Origin: Triatoma infestans
Lineage: Eukaryota > Arthropoda > Insecta > Hemiptera > Reduviidae
Length of the DNA: 64,000 bases
Direction: 5' to 3'
Assembly: GCA_011037195.1 (NCBI GenBank)
Contig: JAAEAF010003061.1
Location: 1 to 64,000 of the forward strand
Position numbers and translations under genes: made by a program. The notes beneath the pieces were generated by a model. The model saw only the letters and a program-made list of their open reading frames with translations, made no database searches and was not told where the DNA came from. Shown piece by piece: positions 1-12,059 of the stretch (position 1 is its first letter; each line of letters begins with the position of its first letter).

Positions 1-29
1 ACCCCAAGAAAAATAACAACAAACCGGGT

Positions 30-560
30 CTATAACAAAAATCCAGACCCGGATCTAATCCATCTAAGATTCACCGCAGTCTGAATAAATCGGACAATAA
101 CCTTATGGAGAAATAGCCTAAGCTCTTCCACAAACATCCTGCTCCGACCAAAGGTCCTGAACCTAATCTCCTCACAGCCCAGACAATCTGTCATAAGATG
201 GATGGGTGGTTTCCTCCTCTGTCTCACAGACTCTACAAAATGGATCCGGCATGAGCCTCATTACACTACGAAGTGTAAACATTTCAAGCCATGAGATGTC
301 TCCTTAAACCACAATGTAAGGGATCCAATCGCATACCTGAGAGAGCTCGTTGAAAGACACAGCAACGTCTCACTAATAGCCCTGTCCAGACCTCCGTTGA
401 GCATCTTGGACTGCCGACAACCAACTGTGCTCATCCATAAGGATGAATGCTGTGAAGCTGTCCATGATTAGAAGCCTGACAGACATCTACCAGAAGGCAT
501 GCCAACAGCAAACCTAATTTGGCAAAATCCACCTCCTCATTCCCAAAAATTGGCTTCTCT
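30..560 (-). mobile_element. Degraded LINE ORF2 tail
   Basis: Minus-strand translation around 260-190 gives DPFCRVCETEEETTHPSYD, a recognisable but decayed zinc-knuckle motif. Flanking frames are broken by stops. The rest to about 560 is GC-richer than its surroundings, consistent with a decayed element. Confidence 0.5.
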
Positions 561-1322
561 AATTAATTTGCTTAGCTTTAAAATTAAATAATCAACTATG
601 ATAGCACTTAAGAGGAAAACATAACCCTATCTCCCTCAAAAGCCCACTTAAATAAATTTACCCGGAGGAATGTTACAAATAAAAGTTGTAGCTCCTTATA
701 TGTGTAGTTCACTATCTTAGTTTAAAGAAAATCGTTGCAGCTGTTTTAGAGAAAATAGCAGAAAACTGAAAAATACTTTTCAGTTAAAACGCAGTTCCCG
801 TCATCCAATATTTTTCAAACTCGGAATTTCAACGACATATTTAATTCTAATTAATATTATTAAGATGATAGAATTGTATAATAAACTGAAATAGCAGTTT
901 AGATGAATACATAACCCCACCTCTCCCCAAAAGTGCCTTTAAATGAATTTTCCCAGAGTAATGTTTCAAATAAAAGTTGTAGATCTTCGTATGTGTAGAC
1001 GATATAACAAGTTTAAAGAAAATCATTGAAGCCATTTTTGAAAAAAATAGCAAAAAATGAACAAAATCATTCAGTAAAGTGGTACTTCCGGTTGTGGAAT
1101 TTTGACAGATAACTTTCTGTCGGATCCCGTGGTGATTCATAAATGGAATAAATATCAAGTTTGAACTTCCTGAGATTTTTCGTTTTTGAGCTGCGCTGTT
1201 CACACACAAACATACACTTTTTTGGGACTCAAGGGACTTCGAAACGTATATTTCCGGTGAAAACTCGATATCGAAAATTTGACACGATTGCAGTATTTTT
1301 ATAATTAGGAGTAAGAGAAAGT
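555..1322 (-). repeat. RF1 repeat copy, minus orientation
   Basis: The left inverted end GGAGTAAGAGAAAGT lies at 1308-1322, and the complement of the left module and at least two internal units runs down to about 555. ACTTCCGGTTG near 1085 is the unit start. A second, abutting copy shows its right end at 1344-1370 (GCGTGAAACG then TTCTCTTACC). Confidence 0.75.
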
Positions 1323-1343
1323 AACAAAGTAATAGTAATGGCG

Positions 1344-2695
1344 TGAAACGATTTTCTCTTACCGCAGTTTACATTGTGTTTTGTCTATTTTTCGTCAATC
1401 TTATAATTTTTAATAAATGTTTACTTGTCTTCAATTTTATATCATGGAAGCCGGACCATCAGTTACATCAGATTAATAAAATACTTTTTTTTGAAGATCT
1501 TTATTATAGCTTTATTTTAGCTGCGGTAAGTCTTATCTATATTGTTGTGCGAAGGTCTCATCCTCTATCGCTTGTATAAATAAATCATAAATCTCAAGGG
1601 AAATTTTTAATTCTATTAAATTATGATTTTGGAACTCCACACTTCATACTGAAAAGGAAGGAAAAATGTGAGGATAAGCATTACTCTAAATCACTTCATC
1701 ACTTCATTAGCTGGTTAAGTTTCATCAGCTATAGAGCATTGGGGACTATTAAAAATATTGTCAATTTTCTGAGTTCAAATGGCGGTTTCTGGAGTTTTAT
1801 TGGCACTGAGATTATTTGTTGTGTATGTGTGTCTGTGTTGCACGTTTCATCTGGGTAGATGGTGCGGAAAACGAATATTAAGAATAAGAATTTCTGGAAT
1901 CACTATAGAGTCATTAGTATTGAGTATACGAGAACACCACATAGTTGGGCTATATTTATGTTTTATAATCTCTCTCTTATAGCCATTGTCTTGTACACCT
2001 TCAGTATATCATCTATGGTTTTGTATAAAACGATGTTTCACCCAATATTGCAATAGCCTTTTCGAGGATGTTGTTGATTTGATGAGCAGCTATGTAACGG
2101 CCATTATCCTGTAAAACACTTTCGCCTTTAGGGTTGAGTCCACATCAGTGGTTTATACCAAACCAATGCTTTACGCCAGTGTGATTACAAAATTTCAGTT
2201 AGAAACCATCATAGAATTTTTCCGAGATAGCCTGGCTGCATTTTGTCTGGGTTCGATAGGTTTCATGTGTTAGCCCTTTATAGGATATCTTGATAAACTT
2301 TGTGATACCATAGACTTGCACAATGTGTAAACTGATTTTGCTCTGTGTTCTAACCCGTCGATAATCACAAAATAAAGCAGGTAATCACGGAAAAAGATCA
2401 CCAAAATTGAGTTTTCATAGGAAATATAGGTCATGAGGCCCTTTTAATAAGAACAAAAAATTTTTAGAGAGATAAGAATCGATGGAAATTCAAACTTATC
2501 GATATTCCGTTCACAAATCATCAGGGAACCAACAAGAAATATTTTCGCTCAAAATCCGCTAACGGAAGTATGACTTAGCAAAATAGGTTTTTGAGTTTTA
2601 AATTTTCTTGTAAATAGTCCAACGATTTACTTTTAAACTTTGAATGCTAAGTATGTATATTTGTTTTGTTTAAAATATTTTCTTTAAAAAATTGA
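1344..2695. other. Intergenic, partial RF1 and unassigned DNA
   Basis: RF1 right-end sequence starts at 1344. From 2480 to 2660 there is a diverged RF1 unit (ATATTCCGTTCA, CTCAAAATCCGCTAACGGAAG). The open frames at 1343-2056 have no supporting signals. Confidence 0.5.
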
Positions 2696-2699
2696 TTTT

Positions 2700-3210
2700 A
2701 TGGTATGTCTGGGGAATCTGTGAATTAGGCTTAGATTAGATTCTACTCTGTGGGGGGATTGCCTCTTCAGCCTGCGCCACCGCGACCTCCAAGGGTCTAT
2801 TGTGGCACCCCCCTAAGTTGGAATACCCTCCCCAGTCCTGTCCTTTATTTGAACTTTGGAATCTGGGGAGGTCCCTAGGTGGTCGGTTAAGAGCACCTCC
2901 CATCAGAGCACCCTCTCGAGTCCTGTCTGCCTTAATAGTCCTGAGAGAGGCCCCTGGCTGAGGCTTGCTGGCGTCAGCTTCTCCTGTCCAAAGAGGCGAA
3001 ACCTGAGCCATACAAGCCCCTCGCGCTGACACAGAACGTGCAGTGCTGTTTCCTTTTCTTCCTGACAAAACCTACACAGACTAACCGTTGCCAGGCCCAT
3101 GCGATGCATGTCCTTATTAAGTCTACAATGGCCAGTGAGAATGCCAACTGCTATCCTTATGGCCACCCGGCCTAGTTGGAGTAGTTCTGCATAGGAGTAG
3201 TAGCCTAGGC
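2700..3210 (-). mobile_element. Non-LTR retrotransposon 3' end (RNase H-bearing type tail)
   Basis: The minus-strand frame at 3166-2903 encodes GHCRLNKDMHRMGLATVSLC, then RFCQEEKETALHVLCQREGL. That is the C-X2-C-X8-H-X4-C knuckle typical of the C-terminus of Jockey/I/R1-group LINE ORF2 proteins. The 3' end near 2700-2740 carries an ATTAG-like short repeat. The same 3' sequence (CCACCGCGACCT) recurs at 19790 and 22965. 5'-truncated. Confidence 0.75.
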
Positions 3211-3324
3211 GAGTAGCTATGAATGAACGTTTTCGCCTGCCTTTGGCCTGGGGTTTTAGCCCACCATTCTCTTCAATTAGGCTTAACTATTCTCTTGAAT
3301 TAGGCTTCTCCTGCATGATAAGTT

Positions 3325-3405
3325 TTGCTGGGGTTGACAGAGGCGTTGCCAAACAGAATAGTAACATTCAGATAGTGCTTACAACCCTAAAAACCAACAA
3401 GTATA
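3325..3405 (+). repeat. Short dispersed repeat, also at 22789-22870
   Basis: GTTTTGCTGGGGTTGACAGA ... CCCTAAAAACCA here matches GTTTTGCTGGATGTTGACAG ... CCCTAAAAACCA at 22789. Each copy lies close to a LINE 3' end (2700-3210 and 22915-23240). Confidence 0.5.
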
Positions 3406-3439
3406 ATCGCTTGCACATATATTTTATATAATACTAAAG

Positions 3440-4270
3440 CTAATAAAAAGTATAGTAATAATTCCAAGTTTGAAGAAAAAGTAATCAATTAAGTAATAAA
3501 CAAATCAATTAAGTAATAACAAAGTAATTAAGTAAAATCAATAAAGTAATAATAATCGTTATAAGAGAGAGTGCATGAGTATTTTTTTTTTTTTTTTTTT
3601 ACTAAATTAGCTCCAATAAATAAATAATAATTATATTAAATGTTTATTTTCTGAGATTTCTTTAGTTATTGAAGACATATCACTTATTCGACATACTTTT
3701 CCACATCATTACCAATTCATAAAACTACAAATAAATGACGAAGCACATGTAAAACATGAAAGGGCACAAAGATTTCTTTATTCATTTTTTAGCTTTGAGT
3801 TGTCCAACACAGTCATGTAATGTAAATGAATAAACTGATTTACATGTCTAAATAATTCTTTTAAGTTTGTTTAGTTAGGTGCATGTCTGTCTTACTATAG
3901 CAATGGAATGTACCTGCCCCACTGTATACTCTTTTAATTTATGTATTATTGAAGTTAGTTTAATGTTATTCTGGTGATAATTTTCTTCCAGCAAGATGTT
4001 AATTTCATTAGAACAATAAAAGTAGAGATAAGATTACTTCCAAATACACAACAATTAGTAATATATAGATTATATACATTTACTTTTAAAGGAAGTGTAA
4101 ATAAATAGATCAAATAATAATTTAGAAATCCACGGCTAAAAATATTACCTGAAAAATAAACTAATCTTTGTCTATGATAAGTAACGGCATAGGCGGTTTC
4201 ATATTATAGTGTAATTTTAATAAAATTTCATCACTTATGTTTTATATAAATTATATATTGCTTATATTTT
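3440..4270. other. AT-rich intergenic DNA
   Basis: No open frame, motif or repeat was recognised apart from a T-run at 3583-3600 and short repeats of AAGTAAT. Confidence 0.5.
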
Positions 4271-4271
4271 C

Positions 4272-5363
4272 GCTTTCTCTTACTCCTAGTAAGAGGAAGT
4301 ATTGTAATAGTGTCAAATGTTCGATATCGAGTTTTCACCAGATATATCATTTTTGAGGTCTCTTGAGTCCAAAAAAGGGGTTTTTAGAAAATGTCTGTGT
4401 ATGTATGTACGTATGTATGTTTACGAACAGCATAGCTCAAAAACGAAAAATCGTAGAAAGTTGAAACTTGATATTCCGTTTAGGTATTAACATGGGATCT
4501 CTCAATACGTTATCTGTCAAAATTCCTCAACCGGAAGTACCACTTTACTAGTTAGTTTTTTTTTTACTTTTTTGCGATTTTCTCAAAAATGGTCCCAACG
4601 ATTTTCTTGAAACTTCTTATATAAACTACACGTACAAAGATCTACAACTTTTATTTAAATTATTTCTCTGGGGAAATTCATTTAAGGGCACTTTACTTTT
4701 ATGGGAGGGGTGGGGTTATGTTTTTCTTTTCTTTCTTTACTCTCTCTAAAGGCCTATCATATTTGATTAACAATTCTATTCTCCACCAAACTACTTATGA
4801 AATAATAGATGGACAAATTCAAGTTTCAGGAAAATTAGTTACACCGTACGTGGGTGGCGCGCGTTTTCCACTGAACACAATTGTTTCGGTTTTCGACGAA
4901 TTTACCTCTAAATTTGGTATACAAACTATAAAACAACCCTTTTGTCTGTCATTTTGAGAACTGGAGTAGAGGAAAGCGTGGCTGAGGTGTTGCATACTAG
5001 ATTGGTTTTTGAAACTTTCCTCTCTTTCTCCTTCATTTCTCCGAAATTAGGGGAAAATCCTTTAAGGGTACTTTTGGGGGAATGGTGGGGTTACGGTTTC
5101 CTTTAAAGTGCAATTTCAATTCATTACACAATTCTATCATCTAAATAATATTAATTAGAAATAAATATAATCTTGAAATTCCGGGTCTGAAGAAAATCAG
5201 ATGACCGGAAGTAATTTTCAGTTTTCTACTATTTTCTCCTTAAAAACACCGTTGAATTTCATTAAATTTGATATACTGACTTATAAAATTGGTCAATCAG
5301 AATTTTGAAAACTGTAGTAAGAGAAAGTTATATGAGTGTATCACACCAGATTTTTTTTTTTTT
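4272..5363 (+). repeat. RF1 repeat, full copy
   Basis: Left end GCTTTCTCTTACTCC (4272-4286) and right end GTAGTAAGAGAAAGT (5314-5328) are imperfect inverted repeats. The tail ATCACACCAGATTTTT follows. Inside are the left module with the phrase AGCTCAAAAACGAAAAATCG and internal units that start ACCGGAAGT at about 4541 and 5204 (a middle unit is degraded). An open frame at 4718-4957 inside it is repeat sequence, not a gene. Confidence 0.85.
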
Positions 5364-5419
5364 TTTGAAGCATGAATACTTATAGAATCTAATTAAATTC
5401 ATCTTATCCATTGTTTCAG

Positions 5420-5546
5420 TCCTAAATATTCCAGTTCTGAGCGGATGCTTAGTGACAATGAAGCAGCTACTATAATACAGGCCATCTATAGAGGCTACAG
5501 AGTCAGACAGAAGCCTGAAGTGCTTGAATTAAGAGCTTTCTGGGAG
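5420..5546 (+). CDS. IQ-motif protein, penultimate exon (possibly IQCK-like)
   Basis: The exon lies between acceptor TTGTTTCAG (ending 5419) and donor GAG|GTAATT (5547). In frame it reads PKYSSSERMLSDNEAATIIQ, then AIYRGYRVRQKPEVLELRAF and WE. EAATIIQAIYRGYRVR fits the IQ calmodulin-binding pattern (IQxxxRGxxxR). The run EAA-IQ-R-VR-PE-ELR resembles the C-terminal IQ region of vertebrate IQ domain-containing protein K, but that is a comparison from memory. Entry needs two bases of a codon from an upstream exon, exit is phase 0. I found no upstream exons, so the gene starts outside the window or in exons I could not see. An RF1 repeat ends only about 60 bp upstream. Confidence 0.7.
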
Positions 5547-6044
5547 GTAATTCAAATGTCATGTAAATGTTTCAAACTCTTCACAAACCCTTTTTGCCAG
5601 CACACATTTCTTCAAATGTTTGTTTTTACAAGTATCATTACAATATCCATTAGCTCAAATAAATGAACTTATTTTGGCAAATAGCCTCTTCCAGTACTGA
5701 TCGTTCTTCAATTTTCTACCAAAGCCATGACGTCGTTTTTTTTTCGCAATTGCGGTTTATTCAGAGTACTGAGGCCGAAAAATACTATAGCCATTTCTAG
5801 CGTTTTTTGAAGGCAATAAAAGAAATATTTTTTATAAAATTATAGGAAAATAATATTAAATAATCTCCTAACATTAAGGCAAACCAAGATTTTGATCAGT
5901 TTCACTTACAGTGCACTCATAAGGACCAAGTGCAATGGAAAAGAATGCTATAAAAATATATTTTCGGAATAAGTCATTAAATATCAATGTGTGCAGGACT
6001 TGTCAAAATAAAAATCAAAATAAAAATAATGAAATTTGTTATAG

Positions 6045-6200
6045 GCTGTAAAGTTAGTGAGTGCAGTGAAACAGGCGGCAGCAGAGAAAGTTTGCGGTAG
6101 AACTCCAAAATGGCAAGATACTGGTGGATTTTTTACTGAAAGACAACTGGCTGCTAAAGAATTTGATAAAGAACTAAGAACTAGAACTGGTTCATTTTGA
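6045..6200 (+). CDS. IQ-motif protein, last exon
   Basis: After acceptor TTGTTATAG the frame runs for 51 codons to TGA at 6198-6200. It begins AVKLVSAVKQAAAEK, continues GRTPKWQDTGGFFTERQ and ends FDKELRTRTGSF. Phase 0 at its start matches the phase 0 end of the exon at 5420-5546, so the two splice directly into a coherent C-terminus. The region is lysine/alanine rich and probably helical. AATAAA-like signals follow in the AT-rich DNA from about 6480. Confidence 0.66.
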   Translation, partial: AVKLVSAVKQAAAEKVCGRTPKWQDTGGFFTERQLAAKEFDKELRTRTGSF

Positions 6201-6569
6201 TATTTATCAATATAAAAAAATTTTCTAATAGAATTATTAAATCAGGCAAAATTATTATTGAAGAAATGAATTACATTATCACTTATTTTCCAAAAATGTA
6301 AACAAAGTATAGTCAATCAGGAAAAGGAAGCTTAATGTATTTAAACAAAGTTATTAATTATAAAAAAGTAAAAAATTCTTAACATTGGATTATTCAAATT
6401 ATAACTGTAACCATATCTTAGTGTGATGAAAATAATAATAATTCTCGACCGTTAGATTATAGATGTAGCAGATATCGAGGAAATAAAAAATAAAAATAAA
6501 CAAAAATAGCTAAACTAGTTATTTGATATACACTGTTAAATCTACATCATTCCCTACGAAAAAAGTGCT

Positions 6570-6850
6570 ATCTCTGAAAGAAGGGCTGGCTGTCTTGCAA
6601 GATTTAATAGGCATACTGATTAATATGGAGGGGCCCCAGCTTCAACCTTACCTTCATGATGTACATGTCTATCAGTTTCTCTAGAACTTTCAACACAAAA
6701 AAGGAAAGACCAATGGATGTAAATGCCATTGCATGGATATGAGTTCTCTGCCTGGGCTTAGGAATGAAGATGACTTTTACAGGTCTCCATGCCTGTGGGA
6801 CATGCTAGAGGACCAGGCTTATAAACACAGCAGGCGTAGGAGTGTTTATA
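6570..6850 (-). mobile_element. LINE reverse transcriptase fragment
   Basis: The minus-strand translation reads VPQAWRPVKVIFIPKPRQRT, then a segment with FVLKVLEKLIDMYIM and INQYAY. This fits the first RT blocks (AWRxVKVxFIPKP, KxLEKLID, NQxAY) of Jockey/I/R1-group elements. Frames are broken; no ORF start or 3' end is present. Confidence 0.65.
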
Positions 6851-6859
6851 AAAAGTGCT

Positions 6860-8160
6860 ATAATGAATTTAATGGTTAATATGGTTAACAATTAATTAAC
6901 CTATGTTAATTAACTAGCCCAATGATTCTGAGACTTTAAAAGTTTACACTAACTAATATAAATCATAAAGTAAAACACTCACAATAATTTCTATTACTGC
7001 AACTCTTACAGTTTTGATCGACAAAATATCTTCAGGCGGAATCTTTACTATTCTAATCTTGCTAATGCAGGTCGGAGAGGGCTTATCATTTCTTTTATTG
7101 AAAACAACTATGACTACGAATAGTTAAACATCAACAAATATTATTTATTGCTTCCCAAGTGTTATATTAATAAGTTAAAAGGTAATTTAAATGTATATAG
7201 TATGGATATAAATATAATAATAGTGCACGGCCTTTCTTAACATCTTAAATATGGCAGTCTTCGTCTGGTCAGGGATATCAGCATCACTTAAAGATTACAT
7301 TAGCATAATCTACCTGGACTTAGCACCCAAGACATTTTTGACCTGAGTTTCACCTCTGTTTGTTTTTTTTCTTTTTCTATATTTTTTTCTCAGACAGTTT
7401 TCTACTATAGGAATATATAGTTGCCATGTTGTTCTTTCATGATGTTCAGTTTCAAGTAGAATGCTTATATATTACTGGTAAGGTTAGTTGGGTTACCTTG
7501 ACAGTAAAATCATTTCTCAGACATGCCTGTTTCTTTTCATACTAAATGTTTGTTGTTTTTTATTATTAAATTTCAGAGGAAAAAAATAATGTTCTGTTTC
7601 TTTTACAAAAATAATTTAATATATTCATATCAAAAATTATTAATTTGAAATTTCCTATAAGCTCGTTCAATATTGATTGTTAATAAGTTGCCAAATAAGA
7701 ATATCTATCTGGTGTTAAACACTCACAAATCTTTTCGTGCGTTATCATAATTTTATTGGCAAATTGTCTTTAAACTTGGTATTTCTCAGTTAAATTGGTA
7801 CCGCAGAAATCGAAGTGAAAATATCGATACCGCAGAAAATCGATAAAAAAGAACGTTTTTTTTTAAATTTCTCAAAAACCGCTGCAACGATTTGCTTTAT
7901 ACATGAAAGACTAATTAAGACTATCACTTTTCTCTGACATTTACTGGAAAAATTTATTTCAGGGCATTTTAGGGAATATCTGAGATTAGGTTTTAAGAGT
8001 ATTTGGGATTTAATTTTGTCCTCTTGTCTTTGTCTTCTGCTATTTTTTGAATTACAAAGTAATCATTAATCACATGTATCACCTTAATTATATTGGTGCT
8101 GGGAACCAATATCCACCAATATTTTAGTGTTGGCACACTAAAATAGTTTGCAGAAAATTT
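6860..8160. other. AT-rich DNA with a diverged RF1 fragment
   Basis: About 7685-8000 holds a diverged RF1 unit (TCTCAAAAACCGCTGCAACG, TTTATTTCAGGGCATTTTAG). The rest shows no gene. Confidence 0.45.
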
Positions 8161-8164
8161 GTCA

Positions 8165-8335
8165 ATTTTTTTTTAATTAAGGCGCGTCAATATCTATGGT
8201 CATTGGCGCCCGGAGCCTTGTCAGTGCACTGCCGGACTCCGGGAAGTGTTCTCTCGTTACAGACAACACTGTTCATCACCAGTGAGTTGTAGAGGCTCCT
8301 AGGAAGAAAAAATCTAAGGGTAGCATAGCTATTCC
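8165..8335 (-). mobile_element. tRNA-derived SINE, head missing
   Basis: Same body as 30350-30560 (GCAGTGCACTGACAAGGCTC, GGGCGCCAATGACCATAG) with an A-rich 3' end at 8165-8177 on the minus strand. The RF1 tail (TTTCACACCAGATTTTT) follows at 8388. Confidence 0.7.
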
Positions 8336-9129
8336 CTTCCCTTTTGTCAAAATTGTAATACTATTGCAGTCGAGTAGTCGTGCTAGTGTTTCACACCAGA
8401 TTTTTTTTTTTTTGCAAGTATTAAATGTCTGAATTGTTTCCAAAGATTAGAATAGTAGTTGAAAGTGGTATGTGTTACAATAGAAATGGCAAGGATTGTA
8501 TTTAAATTGGAAACGAGTGCTTTCCATTTGGAGAAGCTTTGTACGCCATTGTAACATCTCCAGGTAAAAATTTATTACATTACCCATGTAATGCTAACTT
8601 ATTTTTATTTAAATGTAGTTTATATCTAAATGTATTAAGTTATAACTCTTCTAAACCCAGAAGAACTGACAACTATAGAAATTAAACCAGTTCTATGAGT
8701 AGAATTTATTAGATATTTAATTCTTTACTTGTTATGTAATTTATTACTAAAAATACATAAATTGTATTAACATTGTGTTAGTATAAAGAATAGTTTTAAA
8801 CTTTAGATATTACTAGTTATATATAGTATATAACCCATGCCAGTTAGATAATTTTTAGACCTACCTGACTTACTGGATTTACATTGATTTATTATTACAA
8901 ACCATGAATGTTATGTTATGTTTGGTTGAATATAGATTTGAAGTAATATTTTTCATAAAGTTAATGGCAGGTTATCAATTTCTCAGTTCTAATGGTATAT
9001 ACATTTGTTCCAAACATCATACTAATGACCGTTTCATAACAAATCGATTAATACATGTACATATTACCTACTTTTTGTTTTAGGTAATATTTAAATTATA
9101 TAAATTTTACTTAATTGCCGTTTTATTAT

Positions 9130-9545
9130 TTTTTTCCTATGCCAGTGAAGGCACTTCTCTATAGCGTGCAGCCCAATAGAATTCAGTCATAGTGGAATGG
9201 CTTTCGCCTGCATTAATATACTGCAATGCGGAATATCTAGAGATTTTCTCCAGTAATGTCCTTCACATCGCATAGCGGGCAAGTGGAGAAAGCACTGAGG
9301 AAGATGGAGCTGGAGAAAGACATGGCCGGTGATTAGCCTAAAGCAGGAAGATATCTAGAATTGGAAGATACGGAGGAAGACGCTTATTTGGATAAAGAAA
9401 GGTAGTTTGCCCTCGCAAGATCTCATTTCTATAAGGAACTATTCTTATTAGCGGCTTTAAGAATCCTCTTGACGCTAGACAATGTGATAGGCAAATCAGG
9501 TTGAAGTTGGCCAACTCCATTCCGTGTCAGGCGGTTCGCTTGTTC
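9130..9545 (-). mobile_element. Degenerate LINE tail
   Basis: Minus-strand translation includes LITGHVFLQLHL and LHLPAMRCEGH, resembling the GH-x-L-x-HL region before the terminal knuckle of LINE ORF2. The open frame at 9338-9520 belongs to this remnant. Family cannot be assigned. Confidence 0.4.
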
Positions 9546-10349
9546 ATTTCAGTAAATTCCGCAATGGGCTGCTTAACCACTCCTTACCAGCTTAGATGTA
9601 GACGCTAGCTTTTTGCGGCATAGTAAACTTTGCGATTGTCTATATTCTAGCTATAAGGAATCGCTGTTATTAAGGCTGCCTTGAATCGGATAAAATTACT
9701 ACTTTACTGCTAACAAAATGCGATATATTATTTAGGGCAATTCAATAATAGCAATCTCTCCCTCAAAATTTATAGCCCACCGTTCTAGAACCTTGGAATT
9801 GTTTGGAGTAAACACCAGTCCCTCCTACTCTAACAAGCTCCTGTCGTAGATCCGTCCGTGTACAAGTGTACCCATTCTGAATCGGTTCTTAGCAATTGTA
9901 TAGACAGCTGCTGCTTTTAACTCGTACCCAAGTTTGTAATCTTGCTGACCGGCATTACCATTTCCATCTTTATTTTTGGGTCCCCGGCTATAGTCATGAT
10001 GAAAAAAGTCAAAAAAATCTTCGCTATTGTTCAAAAAATGAAAAAGGTCCCAGGAAAGGAGAGAACACTTCTTATAGAACTTTGAAATCTTAAAAAACGC
10101 TCATAAAATTCTTTTAATGATTTCTTCAATTTTATCAAAATTATTGTTGAAAAAGTACTAATTTGATTTTGTCCACATTTACGAAAATAAAAACAATTTT
10201 TCGTTTTTTGTAAATGGTTTTTAAACAAAGTCAATTTCTAATACAAACTGTTCGAAAAGAAAGTATGACCAATTGTATAGTTGCAAGGTTCGCAACGCTA
10301 CAATGTAAACATATCGTGTAACAATCAAATAGTGCTTATTTTTCATTTT

Positions 10350-10427
10350 ATTTCAAGGCGCTGCGAGCCACATTAAATCGCGTTAGGGGCCTCTGTGCAG
10401 CCCACGTGAGTTTGACACCCTGATATA
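10350..10427 (-). mobile_element. Possible hAT terminal end
   Basis: The minus strand begins CAGGGTGTCAAACTCACGTG at 10427 and continues GGCTGCACAGAGGCCCC. CAGGG-type ends followed by a GC-rich stretch are typical of hAT transposon termini. Whether it belongs with the transposase remnant 2.2 kb away is unknown. Confidence 0.35.
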
Positions 10428-11396
10428 CTAGTCTGATATTTAGATAATAATAAAAACGCCTTGTTTTTTTTTTTATTATAAAATTTCTTTTTTCTTTCAA
10501 CTTTTGATAATATTGAAAATTTATTTTGAATAAGATACTCTGCTGAAGTTTTATTCTTCAGTTTCAATCCAGATTTTGAAATTTTCAATTAATTGCTGAT
10601 CTCAGTAAAATTGAATTCCAGGAGAACCGTCAAATTTCTTGTTCTAATAAGTTTTAAAACTAATTCACTTTTCAAATGCACAATTCGCCTTATCATTGAA
10701 CGCTTACCTTTAATGGAATTTCTTCATAAACTCAAAGAGCTACAATTCAAATATACTCTCTCAAACTAATAATACTTGTACTAATACTCTCTCAAATAGG
10801 GTAGAACATGAAAAGTGGTCGCTTGAAGAAATTGCCATTAAAGGCTCCCTACAATAAATTTAGTACTGAGTTTTAAGTTCCCTCTAAAATTCATGCTAAT
10901 TCGTTCCCATAAAACATAAACTCAGGTTAACTAAAGTAATAAAGAATTTAAAGTATGTTTTAATACATTTTTTTTCTAAAAAAAACTGGAAACTAATGCA
11001 TTTTGTATAATTATAGTCATAATAAAATGTGAAGATTAATTGAGTAATAAAATTTCATATGCATTAAATTATAGTTGGTCAGTTTAATTGTAATATAAAT
11101 TTTAAGTTCAGTTTTATCTACTTTAGAATATTAATCTTCTCTTTTTAGAATTTTACGATTTCTAACTTGCTTCTTCTCTCTTAGAACTGATCATTTTATT
11201 AGAAGAAATATATTATAGTTCATTGTAATAAAAGAGAAATAAACGCCCTCGTTCAAACTGAGGTTATAAATTTAAATTCAGATTTTAGATAGTATCATAA
11301 AAATTCTTTCATTATGAAGAAATTATTGTAAATAATAATAAATTTTTATTTATTTTTGGCGCATCAATTACAGAGTTCATTAGCGCCCATAATAAT

Positions 11397-11767
11397 TCAG
11401 AGACATTTTCCGTGGTAGCCTGCTTCATTTTGTGGTCATCGACCGGTTTCGGGCGTTCGCCCATCTTCAGGATGCGTTTTTCAGACAGTGTGACAACACA
11501 GACTTGCACAGAGCAACTTAGTTTCACACTAACTTTTTTGTTAGTGTGAAACTGTTGCTTTGTGTTATGTGTTGCTTTGTGTGTTTGTTAGTTGAGTTAG
11601 TGTGAAACTAAGTTGCTCTGTGCAAGTCTGTGTTGTCACACTGTCTGAAAAACGCATCCTGAAGATGGGCGAACGCCCGAAACCGGTCGATGACCACAAA
11701 ATGAAGCAGGCTACCACGGAAAATGTCTCTGATGCTTTCCAGCTCTGCGGAACCAACCACCACAACA
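11397..11767. mobile_element. Fold-back element with 136-bp near-perfect inverted repeats and target duplication
   Basis: The arm at 11397-11533 is the reverse complement of 11596-11731, essentially without mismatch, separated by 62 bp. CCCATAATAAT directly flanks the unit at 11386-11396 and 11768-11778. Within it 11521-11533 and 11540-11552 form a second perfect 13-bp hairpin with a T6 loop. The arms contain CCTGAAGATGG...CGAAACCGGTCG, a TGAAGA/GAAAC/GTCG arrangement seen at ends of Penelope-like elements. It sits in what looks like a SINE tail (GGCGCATCAATTACAGAG, about 11357). Confidence 0.8.
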
Positions 11768-12059
11768 CCCATAATAATTGTTATTATATCGAAGGAAATC
11801 TTATTTAATAATCTTTTTTTAATTTATATTTATATAAGTCTTATTCGAAAAGAATCGACTATTGATTGCATATAATCATAATCATACCTTTGTTCTGATA
11901 AAGCTGATTTATTTTACAAAATTACATAACTGCCTACTTCACTAGTATCGTTCTTGACTTTGTTGCGAGCTATCCGTGCTCGGTTTCAATTGGGGCTCAA
12001 AAATGTATACCTCATATTTGCAAATTTGGCGCATCTCTGGTTCCAAATTTGAAAATCGA

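Noticed and set aside
1722..1745. Hammerhead ribozyme core (CTGATGAAAC on the minus strand)
   Set aside because: The bases after CTGATGA do not form a stem II and the conserved partner sequence is missing.
4718..4957. 79-codon open frame on the plus strand
   Set aside because: It lies wholly in an RF1 copy and equivalent positions in other copies are not open.
8448..8562. Exon-like stretch (IGNECFPFGEALYAIV before a GT)
   Set aside because: It contains an in-frame stop in the middle and has no partner exon.
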